64,000 nt of DNA from Gammaproteobacteria bacterium (lineage in GTDB: Bacteria > Pseudomonadota > Gammaproteobacteria > Arenicellales > Poriferihabitantaceae). The translations under genes were made by a program, and so were the position numbers. This document shows positions 1 to 7,195 of the stretch, piece by piece; within the stretch, counting starts at the first letter, position 1, and each line of letters opens with the position of its first letter. The notes beneath the pieces were generated by a model. That model searched no databases and had not been told where the DNA came from. It saw only the letters and a program-made list of their open reading frames with translations. The stretch is taken from the NCBI GenBank assembly GCA_030432755.1, contig JAUILZ010000011.1, forward strand, positions 1-64,000, read 5' to 3'.

Positions 1-81
1 CCGCACCGCCGTCACTCGGCGCTAGGCTACCTGTCACCCATGAACTATGAGAGGATGTTCCATGTCCAAACCGCCGCTTGA
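1..81 (+). CDS. IS3-family transposase OrfB, C-terminal end (partial)
   Basis: The frame open from base 1 reads PHRRHSALGYLSPMNYERMF and then stops at 79-81. The HSALGYLSP / YE pattern is the typical end of the DDE integrase domain of IS3-family OrfB, the enzyme that joins the element to target DNA. Only the last 26 codons lie in the window, so the subgroup and whether the element is intact cannot be judged. It is followed within about 40 bases by the truncated Rhs tail. Confidence 0.8.
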   Translation, partial: PHRRHSALGYLSPMNYERMFHVQTAA

Positions 82-98
82 TTCCCAAGCGGTCAACC

Positions 99-122
99 GT
101 CCACTAAAGCGGGTCAACTCCA
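99..122 (+). repeat. Probable right terminal repeat of the IS3-family element
   Basis: Just after the transposase stop lies gtccactaaagcgggtcaac followed by tcca. Read from the other strand it starts TGGAGTTGACCCGC, which looks like an IS terminal repeat. The matching left end is outside the window, so the boundary is inferred from the position of the transposase stop and the beginning of Rhs-like coding sequence at about 123. Confidence 0.45.
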
Positions 123-1058
123 ATGCCATATTTGCTGCCGGCCATGGGTGCCATTAAAGTCGCGGCCGTGACAGGAGCCGTGGCCGGATTTGTGGCGACA
201 GGGACTCTTAAAGGCGCTGCGATAGGGGCGTTGTCGGGCGCTGCGTTTGCCGGGATAGGAAACGCCTTTGCAAACACGAAAGGCATGGCGGCGAACAATG
301 GGTGGGTGCAGTCAAGTCACAAGGCGATCGGGGAGAGTGCTGCGGTGCTGACGAAAACAGGGAAAGCAGTCAAAACTGTAGCGCACGGAATGGTTGGAGG
401 GCTGAGGAGCATGGCTTCGGGCGGGAAGTTTGATCAGGGGTTTCTGTCTGCGAGTTTTACACAAGCAGTCGGTGGGTCAACAGATAATTTAGAAACTGCA
501 GGAGAAAGGATCGCCATGTCGGGAATTGTAGGCGGATCCGCTTCTGCGCTGGCAGGCGGAAGCTTCGGTGACGGGGCAATTACGGGAGTGTTTTCACGCA
601 CTTTCAACGATGAGTTACATTTCGATGGCAAAACTCTTACTTGGGTAGACACCAATGGCAAGGTGTTTGGTAGTTGGGGTGGCGTGTCTGGGAGAGAAGG
701 TTATCAAGATCCAAGATTTCAAAATCAATTTGGAAAAGGCCCTATTCCGGAGGGCGAATACAGTTTCGGAGAACACCAAATGTGGGGTGAATTGCCATTT
801 GGTGAACAGCTTGAGTCGACATATTCATTCGGTTTAGGAGGCGAGTGGCCTGGCGGAACATATGCTTGGGGTAAGGATCGGATATGGTTACAGCCAAACG
901 CAGGCACTGATACGCTTGGAAGGAGCGGTTTTTCAATTCATGGGGGTGCTAAACCTGGATCAGCTGGTTGTATAGATCTGACAACCAATATGAACTCATT
1001 TGCGGCACACTATAGAGCGTTTGGTGACAGAGTTGATAGGCTGGTAGTTGACTACTAA
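123..1058 (+). CDS. Rhs-type polymorphic toxin C-terminal fragment with L,D-transpeptidase-like toxin domain
   Basis: Residues 1-165 are the glycine/alanine-rich pre-toxin segment (LKGAAIGALSGAAFAGIGNA, HGMVGG..GGKFDQGF) that normally follows the RHS core barrel of secreted polymorphic toxins. Residues 190-311 form a compact domain with GPIPEGEY, SIHGG (His273) and SAGCIDL (Cys283). The His and Cys are arranged as in DUF2778/Tlde1-like L,D-transpeptidase-fold toxins that attack peptidoglycan precursors. The RHS core and secretion signals are missing: the frame begins at the IS end, so the gene was probably split by that insertion. The ATG at 123 may be fortuitous. Base composition is AT-richer than the rest of the window, suggesting transfer. 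The toxin class is inferred from the His/Cys motif, not proven. Confidence 0.7.
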   Translation: MPYLLPAMGAIKVAAVTGAVAGFVATGTLKGAAIGALSGAAFAGIGNAFANTKGMAANNGWVQSSHKAIGESAAVLTKTGKAVKTVAHGMVGGLRSMASGGKFDQGFLSASFTQAVGGSTDNLETAGERIAMSGIVGGSASALAGGSFGDGAITGVFSRTFNDELHFDGKTLTWVDTNGKVFGSWGGVSGREGYQDPRFQNQFGKGPIPEGEYSFGEHQMWGELPFGEQLESTYSFGLGGEWPGGTYAWGKDRIWLQPNAGTDTLGRSGFSIHGGAKPGSAGCIDLTTNMNSFAAHYRAFGDRVDRLVVDY

Positions 1059-1100
1059 GGACTAGTTTTCTTAGTTGAAAAATAATTATCTATCGGTATC

Positions 1101-1385
1101 ATGAAAATAATCAGAGTTATACTAGCGCTATTCTGTGTTTTGTTGATTGCTGTTTGCGGAAACGATTTATATCAAGTTGTTACGAGCCCAAATAGCTACC
1201 CGTTTGGGACTGAAAATCATGGCTGGTGTTACTTGTCGAAAGGACGATATCTGATTTGCACATCGGCATACCTGGCATTTAGCCTCGTAGGCTTGATTCT
1301 GGTGGCGAAAGGCAAGTTGGGTTTGTGTGTAGCTGCTATTGGTTGTGTTCTTGTTTGGGCTGTTTCGGCAAAGTTTCTTCTGTAG
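1101..1385 (+). CDS. Small membrane protein, candidate immunity protein
   Basis: A 94-residue protein with a hydrophobic N-terminal segment (residues 5-20, MKIIRVILALFCVLLIAVCG) that could be an anchor or signal peptide. A short polar stretch follows with NHGWCYLSKGRY, then two hydrophobic segments at about 52-69 and 73-92. It starts 42 bases after the toxin fragment on the same strand and shares its low GC. Position and size fit an immunity gene for the upstream toxin, whose target would be in the periplasm. I do not recognise the family, and immunity is an inference from context only. Confidence 0.5.
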   Translation: MKIIRVILALFCVLLIAVCGNDLYQVVTSPNSYPFGTENHGWCYLSKGRYLICTSAYLAFSLVGLILVAKGKLGLCVAAIGCVLVWAVSAKFLL

Positions 1386-1509
1386 AACCCATCTCATAAC
1401 CATCACTCACGTGTGATACGATCTTGAGGTGTCCCCAAAAGGCTGGACAGTGCGATAAGTAAATAAGCCGCTTCAATTGCGGCGCGCTAGCGCCACATGG
1501 CCACTTTTC

Positions 1510-2304
1510 ATGACAGCCAACGTCGTCACCAACACGAACCGCCCCGACCTGTCCAACACCGCGCTCCGCAAACTATCGCTGGCGCTCATCGTTGCACTGG
1601 TCGTCGCGGTTCTGACGAGACCCTGGCTGCCACCGGCCTGGCAGCAACCCGGGTCACCGCTACTGCAATCCCTCGCCGCCATCGGCGCCGTTTTGTTGCT
1701 CGCCCCGTTTCTGTTCTTGTTCGGCAAGCGCAGCGGCGCCAGCGCAGTGCCGAATCGCCTGTTCGTGCTCCACGTAGGGGCCAGCCTTTCCGGAATGCTG
1801 CTGATCTGGCTCCATGCCCAGGCCCGGCTTGAAGGCCCTCCCCTTCTGCTACTACTTTGCCTCGCGCTATTGTTCGTGAGCGGCATGCTCGGGCGGGTAC
1901 GCCTCGCGCCGCGTATGGCCGCCACCTTCGGCAGCAAGCCGGGAGCGTTCGCCGGCGATCATGGCGGGTTGCGTGAGCAGATACGCGGCATCCTGGAGCA
2001 GAAGACCGAGCTGCTGCAGCGCCTGGATCCCGCCGCGAACGAGGCCCTGTTCTCCGTCACCCTGGGACACTGGCTGCGCGCGCCGCGACTGTCACTCGCC
2101 TACACGCGCCTGACTCGGCGAGAGTCGCGGTTGATTGGCGCGCGACAATCGGTGCCCTGGCTGCAGGCCTGGTGGCGACCGCTTCATATCGCCATCGCCT
2201 GGCTGTTCCTGGGCGGCTTATTGCTGCACGTGATCCTGGTGCTCTTCTTTGCCGGCTATGTCGCGGACGGCAGGGAGATCACCTGGTGGCACCTGCGCGC
2301 TTAG
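1510..2304 (+). CDS. Integral membrane protein, probable b-haem subunit of the downstream oxidoreductase
   Basis: 264 residues with hydrophobic segments near 20-40, 55-75, 85-130 and 225-255. Histidines lie inside or at the edge of helices (LHVGAS, WLHAQ, LHIAIAW, LLHVIL), as in membrane cytochrome b subunits that pass electrons between the quinone pool and a molybdenum enzyme. The gene ends 11 bases before the ferredoxin-molybdopterin fusion gene and is very likely cotranscribed with it. ATG at 1510 is preferred; an in-frame TTG at 1477 would add 11 residues. No clear ribosome site decides this. The haem assignment is inferred from the histidines and the neighbour; it could also be a haem-free anchor. 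Confidence 0.6.
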   Translation: MTANVVTNTNRPDLSNTALRKLSLALIVALVVAVLTRPWLPPAWQQPGSPLLQSLAAIGAVLLLAPFLFLFGKRSGASAVPNRLFVLHVGASLSGMLLIWLHAQARLEGPPLLLLLCLALLFVSGMLGRVRLAPRMAATFGSKPGAFAGDHGGLREQIRGILEQKTELLQRLDPAANEALFSVTLGHWLRAPRLSLAYTRLTRRESRLIGARQSVPWLQAWWRPLHIAIAWLFLGGLLLHVILVLFFAGYVADGREITWWHLRA

Positions 2305-2315
2305 CTGGAGATACG

Positions 2316-5300
2316 ATGTCCCGCCTCTCCCTGATGATCGACCTTGAACGCTGCATCGGCTGCAAGAGCTGCGAGGCGGCGTGCAAGGCGGAGCATGGAC
2401 TCGGCCCGGGAGAGAACCGCAACCGCGTGGTCTGGCTCGGGAACGACGCGGGGCCGGCGCTCGATTTCCTCACGCTGTCCTGCCAGCACTGCGAGCGTCC
2501 CGCCTGCCTGCGTGCCTGCCCGGTGCACCCCAAGGCGATCGACAAGGACCAGGAAACCGGCGTGGTACGGGTAAACGAATCCCGCTGTACCGGTTGCGGC
2601 GAATGCGTGATCGCCTGTCCCTACGGCGCCATGGGCTACGACCCGGTGGATCATCACGCGGTGAAATGCGATCTCTGCGCCGACCGCCGCGATGCCGGCC
2701 TACGGCCCGCCTGCGCCACGGTCTGCCCGGGGGAGGCAATCCGCTTCGGTGAGCGCGAACGCCATCTCGACAATGCCGCTCAGGCAGATCGTACGCTGGT
2801 TGATCACGATGCGTTCCTGCTCGGTCCGTCCAATATCTTTCTCGAGCGACTCCGCCCGGGACCTGAGGTTCCCGGAACGGAGGTTCCTGGAACCAAAAAT
2901 CACGAAACAGAGATTCCTGGAGTGGACACCAACGGTTCAACTCCGCCGGGATTTACCGCCCGTGAAAGACAACGCCCGGCAGTGGTGGACGACCCGGAAA
3001 AGCGTCGCGCCTTCGACCCTGACGATATCGCGTTTCCCTATCGCTCCAACCGGGCCGAACGCGAGCCGGACGCCGTGGTGCCCGGCGGATGCAGTATTTG
3101 TTTCAACTGCTGCCCGACCAAGTACCACATGAAGGACGGCAAAGTGATCCGCGTTACCGGCAACGAGGAGGACCCCCAGTGGCGCGGCAAGGTCTGCCCC
3201 AAGTCGCAGTTCCTGCTGCAACTCCACAACAGTCCGGACCGGCTGACCACGCCGCTGAAGCGCGTCGGCAAACGCGGCAAGGGACGCTTCGAGCCCGTAT
3301 CATGGGACGAAGCCCTCGATGACATCGCCGCACGCCTGTCGAAGATACGCGACGAACATGGCCCCGAAGCGCTGGCGATCTTCGCCGGCACCCGCACCGG
3401 TACGCTCACCCGCCGCGGCTACATCCGCCTCTTTACCCAGCTCTGGGGCACGCCAAACTTCGCCGACACGGAGGCATTCTGCTCGGAGGCCAAGCGGGTG
3501 TCCTTCGAGGCCACCACGGGTATCGGCGGCAGCGGCAACAGTTATACCCCGGAGGACCTCGGCAGCGCGTCCCTCTACGTCTACGTCGGTGACAACCAGG
3601 CGGAGTCCCGACCGGTGCATTTCGGCATGATCAACAACTGGCGCCTCGCAAACGGCGCGCGAATGGTCGCGGTGGACCCGCGCCTCACCGTGACCGCGAG
3701 CAAGGCGGACCGGTGGCTGCCCATCCGCCCGGGCACCGACCTCGCGCTGGCGCTCTCGCTCGCTCATCACATACTCGTACAGGAGCTTCACGACCAACGC
3801 TTCTGCGACAACTGGGTGGAGGGCTGGGAAGCCTGGCGCGACCACCTTCTCGAACGCGGATATTCCCCGCAATGGGCCGAGGAGATCACGGGCATCGAGG
3901 CTAGCCGGATACGCCAACTCGGATCGGAGATCGCCGCAGCGGACGGCTGCGTGATCTTCTCCGCCCGCGGCATCAACCAGCATACCAACGGCACCCAGAC
4001 CAACCGCGCCCTCTTGTTCGTCGCCGCCATCACCGGCAACATGGGCCGCCGCGGCGGCGCCTACTTCAATTTCGGCACCACCACGCCGGTGGCGGCCAAT
4101 GCGCCAATGGAGCGACGCGCTGCGATGACGCGGCCCAAGCTCGGCAGCAACTCCGTCACCTGGCTCGACGCCATGGAGCATGGCCGGCCCTACCCCGTGC
4201 GCGCGCTGGTTACCGCCAACAATCCCCTCGCCGCCTGGCCCAACCAGGAGCGTGTGCGGCAGGCATTCAACACTCTGGACCTGCTGGTCCACGTCGACCT
4301 GTTCCACAACGAGACCAGCAACTGGGCCGACTACATCCTGCCGGCCGCCACCGGGGTGGAGAAGGGCGAGATCGGTCGCGCCGCCGAGGACCGGCGCATC
4401 GTCTGGATCGACAAGGTGGCCGATCCGCCCGGCGAGGCGAAACCGGATGACTGGATCTGGATCGAACTCGGCAAGCGCTTCGGCTTTGACGACGTACTGC
4501 AGGAGAAGTATAAGGACTCCGCGTTGTTCTGGGACGAGATGTGCATCGACCATCCCTGGATGCGCGGCTGCACCCAGAAACGCCTGCACTCGGTGTCGAA
4601 GCGCTGGCTGCGGGTGCCGCTGGCGGACGAGTCGGCGCCGGAGATCGACACCCTGTTTCTCGAGGGTACGACGGTGGACAGAACACCCGGCGGGCGGCGC
4701 TTCGCCACGCCGAGCGGTCGGCTCGAATTCTTCAACGATGCGCTGGAAGCCCGCTTCCGCTCCCTGGGGATGTCCGCGCTGCCCGAGTTCTACGCCGACC
4801 CGGAGCAGCTTGTGGACGTTCCCTACGTGGAGCCGGCGGAGACGGGTACGGTGGAACGTCCCTGGGTGGGCGAACCGACGCTGTCTCAACCGGCACGCAT
4901 CGTCCAGCCGCACGCGGACTCCCCGGCGCGGCAGCTACGCGCGAAAGGCTTCGACATGCACATGGTTACCGGCCGCCCACCGGCGCCCCATTTCCATTCC
5001 TGGACCCACTACGCCTGGCAGGCCCAGGAGATGTGGCCCGACATGTACGTGCAGCTTCATCCCGAAAAAGCCGACGAACTCGGCATTTCGGACGGCGAGG
5101 AGATCACCGTGGAAACGGCCCATGGCAGCGTTACTGCGCGCGCCTGGCGCACCGCCGGGATTCGCCGCGACACCGTGTTCGTGCCCATCGGCTGGGACGC
5201 GGCGCAACCATTCCATCCGTGGAAATCGGTCAACTTCCTCACCGACGATCGCCAGCGCGATCCGCTGTCCGATCATTCCAACCTGAAGAGTTATCTTTGC

Positions 5301-5318
5301 CGCATCAGTCGGCGCTGA
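2316..5318 (+). CDS. Ferredoxin-molybdopterin oxidoreductase fusion (DMSO reductase superfamily)
   Basis: 1000 residues. The N-terminal ~190 residues are an NrfC/DmsB-type iron-sulfur subunit with four cysteine clusters, starting with Cys13, 16, 19 and 23. A proline-rich linker follows, then a full catalytic subunit. The catalytic part has Cys259-x2-Cys262-x3-Cys266-x27-Cys294 for an Fe-S cluster, the family segments for the bis-MGD cofactor, and Cys389 (AFCSEAKR) as the likely molybdenum ligand. Separate subunits are usual, so the fusion is notable. No Tat signal is seen at the N terminus, suggesting a cytoplasmic enzyme. ATG at 2316 follows CTGGAG. A longer in-frame start at 2172 would overlap the membrane-protein gene. 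The substrate is unknown; sulfur oxyanions or arsenic species are only possibilities. Confidence 0.85.
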   Translation: MSRLSLMIDLERCIGCKSCEAACKAEHGLGPGENRNRVVWLGNDAGPALDFLTLSCQHCERPACLRACPVHPKAIDKDQETGVVRVNESRCTGCGECVIACPYGAMGYDPVDHHAVKCDLCADRRDAGLRPACATVCPGEAIRFGERERHLDNAAQADRTLVDHDAFLLGPSNIFLERLRPGPEVPGTEVPGTKNHETEIPGVDTNGSTPPGFTARERQRPAVVDDPEKRRAFDPDDIAFPYRSNRAEREPDAVVPGGCSICFNCCPTKYHMKDGKVIRVTGNEEDPQWRGKVCPKSQFLLQLHNSPDRLTTPLKRVGKRGKGRFEPVSWDEALDDIAARLSKIRDEHGPEALAIFAGTRTGTLTRRGYIRLFTQLWGTPNFADTEAFCSEAKRVSFEATTGIGGSGNSYTPEDLGSASLYVYVGDNQAESRPVHFGMINNWRLANGARMVAVDPRLTVTASKADRWLPIRPGTDLALALSLAHHILVQELHDQRFCDNWVEGWEAWRDHLLERGYSPQWAEEITGIEASRIRQLGSEIAAADGCVIFSARGINQHTNGTQTNRALLFVAAITGNMGRRGGAYFNFGTTTPVAANAPMERRAAMTRPKLGSNSVTWLDAMEHGRPYPVRALVTANNPLAAWPNQERVRQAFNTLDLLVHVDLFHNETSNWADYILPAATGVEKGEIGRAAEDRRIVWIDKVADPPGEAKPDDWIWIELGKRFGFDDVLQEKYKDSALFWDEMCIDHPWMRGCTQKRLHSVSKRWLRVPLADESAPEIDTLFLEGTTVDRTPGGRRFATPSGRLEFFNDALEARFRSLGMSALPEFYADPEQLVDVPYVEPAETGTVERPWVGEPTLSQPARIVQPHADSPARQLRAKGFDMHMVTGRPPAPHFHSWTHYAWQAQEMWPDMYVQLHPEKADELGISDGEEITVETAHGSVTARAWRTAGIRRDTVFVPIGWDAAQPFHPWKSVNFLTDDRQRDPLSDHSNLKSYLCRISRR
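2865..2924 (+). repeat. 15-bp tandem repeat in the interdomain linker
   Basis: Units starting at 2865, 2880 and 2910 read gaggttcccggaacg, gaggttcctggaacc and gagattcctggagtg. A diverged 15-bp unit lies between the second and the last. They encode an E(V/I)PG repeat in the linker joining the ferredoxin and molybdopterin parts of the fusion. Confidence 0.75.
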
Positions 5319-5320
5319 TC

Positions 5321-5462
5321 AGAACCGGCCTCAAAAAACCTGCGCTTGGTGATGCTTCGTTGAATCCAGTCTCAAAATGCTCATGTACTCTGTGTACACT
5401 GCGCTTTAGAGACCGAATTCGCCTCGCCTCACCGGCGCTCGGTTGTTTTTGAGACCGGTTCT
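5321..5462. repeat. Intergenic palindromic element with 17-bp outer arms
   Basis: Arms agaaccggcctcaaaaa (5321-5337) and tttttgagaccggttct (5446-5462) are inverted copies with one mismatch. Between them is a second palindrome, TGTAC-tctgt-GTACA (5384-5398). The element starts two bases after the oxidoreductase stop and ends 15 bases before the AEC permease gene. The same arm sequence recurs as a compact hairpin at 35763-35791. The T-run after a GC-rich arm would allow it to act as a terminator, but its length suggests a dispersed repeat. Confidence 0.75.
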
Positions 5463-5476
5463 GGAACCACGTTTCA

Positions 5477-6409
5477 ATGTTGCCCGTCTTCAACAGCCTG
5501 CTGCCGGTATTCCTCATCGTCGCCCTGGGCTGGGCGCTGCGGCGCTACGGCGTGGTACCCGAGGCGCAGTGGGCGGGCATCGAGCAACTTGGGTTCTGGG
5601 TGCTGTTTCCGGCGCTCCTCTTCCATGCGCTGGTGGGCATCGAGTTCGATTCGATTGCCGTGGACGCGTTGATCGGCGCCTACGTCCTCGCCCTGCTGAT
5701 CCTGTTCGCGCTGCTGCTCCTGCTCTATCGATTTCGAGCCCGGTTCGGTCTCGACGGTCCGGCCTACAGCAGCGTGTTCCAGACCACCTCCCGCTGGAAC
5801 GGCTTCCTCGCCCTCGCGGTGATGGACAAGTACGCCGGCGCGGAAGGCCTCGCGGTGGTGGCGCTGGTGATGGCGCTCACGGTGGTACCGCTCAACGTGA
5901 TCAACATCGTCATGCTGGCGCGCACCGCCTCGGCGGAAGACGCCGGCTGGCGCAGCACCCTTGCCACCACGTTGCGCAACCCCATCATCTGGGGCGCCCT
6001 CGCGGGGTTGATATTCAACCTCGCGGCGATCCCGCTCTACGAACCCGCGGCGGTGGCCATCGACGTCATCGGCCGCGCGGGCCTCGGCATCGGGCTCCTC
6101 ACCGTGGGCGCGGGGCTGCGCATCCGTTCCATCTTCCAGCCGCGGCGCGACATGTGGCTCGGGGTGTTCGGCAAGATGATCGTGTTTCCGCTGCTGGTCA
6201 CCGGGCTCTGCCTGGCGTTCGGCGTCCATGGGGTCGCCCTAACCGCCGCCGTCACCTGCGCCGCGGTGCCCACCGCCATGAACGGCTACATCATGGCGCG
6301 CATGATGGGGGGAGACGCACCGCTCTACGCCACGACCTCTGCGGCCCAGGCGCTACTTGGGCTTGCCACAATTCCGGCATTTCTATGGTTGTCGCTGCAG
6401 TTGGGTTAG
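5477..6409 (+). CDS. AEC-family permease (auxin efflux carrier / malate permease type)
   Basis: 310 residues with about ten hydrophobic segments in the AEC arrangement: N-terminal FNSLLPVFLIVALGWALRR, the central NP..WGALAG (around 168-178) and the C-terminal AVPTAMNGYIMA segment. Length matches the family (about 300-320). Members export or exchange small carboxylates or auxin-like acids across the inner membrane; the substrate cannot be read from sequence. It lies downstream of the molybdenum enzyme but is separated by the palindromic element, so cotranscription is uncertain. ATG at 5477 lacks an obvious ribosome site. Confidence 0.85.
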   Translation: MLPVFNSLLPVFLIVALGWALRRYGVVPEAQWAGIEQLGFWVLFPALLFHALVGIEFDSIAVDALIGAYVLALLILFALLLLLYRFRARFGLDGPAYSSVFQTTSRWNGFLALAVMDKYAGAEGLAVVALVMALTVVPLNVINIVMLARTASAEDAGWRSTLATTLRNPIIWGALAGLIFNLAAIPLYEPAAVAIDVIGRAGLGIGLLTVGAGLRIRSIFQPRRDMWLGVFGKMIVFPLLVTGLCLAFGVHGVALTAAVTCAAVPTAMNGYIMARMMGGDAPLYATTSAAQALLGLATIPAFLWLSLQLG

Positions 6410-6441
6410 TCCGTGTGGAACCTGAACGCGGGATCACCAAG

Positions 6442-6470
6442 TTGCGTATTTCCGTGATACAACGTATTGT
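6442..6470 (+). promoter_or_regulatory. Candidate sigma70 promoter of the toxin-antitoxin pair
   Basis: TTGCGT (6442-6447), a 17-base spacer and TATTGT (6465-6470) lie 65 bases upstream of the antitoxin start. The match to consensus is moderate and there is no experimental support. Confidence 0.35.
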
Positions 6471-6535
6471 CATCTGCAACAGGATCGAAACGGCGATACC
6501 GCAAGCGGTCCATTGCAATGCCCGAGGAACCTAGT

Positions 6536-6715
6536 ATGCAATCCCCGAAACAGGACGCGCTCGATACCATCCAGCAATTGCCGGATAACGTCGATACCGA
6601 AGAAATGATTTACCGGTTGTACGTGCTGGAGAACATCCGCCGTGGTCAGCAGGATTCCGTGGAGGGGAAAACCCAATCGGTTGCGGAAGTGTTGAAGGAC
6701 ATTCAGTCTTGGTGA
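6536..6715 (+). CDS. Type II antitoxin (small, RelB-like partner)
   Basis: A 59-residue acidic protein (MQSPKQDALDTIQQLPDNVD...) with predicted helices and the C-terminal VAEVLKDIQSW. The motif TEEMIYRLYVLENIRRG is typical of short antitoxins encoded directly before RelE/ParE toxins. ATG at 6536 follows GAGGA (6522-6526) at good spacing; an in-frame ATG at 6518 is less well placed. It overlaps the toxin gene by four bases (GTGA), implying translational coupling. No clear DNA-binding domain is visible, so autoregulation may need the complex. Confidence 0.8.
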   Translation: MQSPKQDALDTIQQLPDNVDTEEMIYRLYVLENIRRGQQDSVEGKTQSVAEVLKDIQSW

Positions 6716-7011
6716 AGTGGACGGCTCACGCCAAATCCCAGGTTCGTCACATTCATGACTACATCGCGCAAGACTCGCCGCTGTATGCGAAACGAGTCAG
6801 TGAGGAACTGGTAAAGAGAACACTCGACCTGGATACATTGCCCCGCAAGGGCAAAAAGGTGCCAGAGCTGAATGTAGATGCCGTCCGAGAACTGGGACTG
6901 TATTCCTACCGGATTTTGTACGAGATCAAAGTCGATGACCTCGTCGAGATACTGGCCGTGATTCACAAACGGCAACACCTGGAGCCGGAAGAGATCCCGA
7001 GAGATCTTTGA
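6712..7011 (+). CDS. RelE/ParE-family toxin
   Basis: 99 residues. The N-terminal WTAHAKSQVRHIHDYIAQDSP and central RELGLYSYRILYEIKVDDLVEILAVIHKRQ are the standard core of RelE/ParE toxins: a two-helix hairpin followed by a sheet with Y-R-I-x-Y. Members either cut mRNA on the ribosome or inhibit gyrase; the sequence does not say which. The GTG start at 6712 overlaps the antitoxin stop as GTGA; a TTG at 6709 is an alternative. Chromosomal pairs of this kind are often mobile, and hairpin repeats lie immediately downstream. Confidence 0.85.
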   Translation: MKWTAHAKSQVRHIHDYIAQDSPLYAKRVSEELVKRTLDLDTLPRKGKKVPELNVDAVRELGLYSYRILYEIKVDDLVEILAVIHKRQHLEPEEIPRDL

Positions 7012-7102
7012 TACAGCCACTCAGGATAATTGCCGTTCACCGAGATCCGTTGTAATTCGATGGGATTTCGTTATGAAACGATAGCGGAAGCTTACTTCGA
7101 AA

Positions 7103-7192
7103 CGCCAGCGAAGGCTGGCGTCCATGTTGCCAGGTCGTTCCAATTTGCATTATGGATCCCAGCTTTCGCTGGGATTTCGTATTAGGAACGAC
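7103..7192. repeat. BIME-like double hairpin between toxin and thiolase genes
   Basis: CGCCAGC-gaag-GCTGGCG (7103-7120) and ATCCCAGC-tttc-GCTGGGAT (7156-7175) are perfect stems. The second sits inside a further inverted repeat, gtcgttcc (7134-7141) and ggaacgac (7185-7192). The paired, oppositely built stems resemble dispersed REP/BIME elements. Placed between convergent genes, they may also serve as a two-way terminator, although no T-run follows. Confidence 0.7.
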
Positions 7193-7195
7193 AGG

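Noticed and set aside
1425..1447. gaggtgtccccaaaaggctggaca as a second IS end
   Set aside because: It resembles a terminal repeat by eye, but no partner or duplicated target was found, and it does not match the end at 99-122.
2172..2315. 48-codon N-terminal extension of the molybdenum fusion protein
   Set aside because: It would overlap most of the end of the upstream membrane protein. The internal ATG at 2316 has a ribosome site and begins directly with the ferredoxin domain.
3300..4913. 537-residue open frame on the minus strand opposite the molybdenum enzyme
   Set aside because: High-GC codon use leaves few stops on the opposite strand. The translation shows no family motif and lies wholly within a clear oxidoreductase gene.
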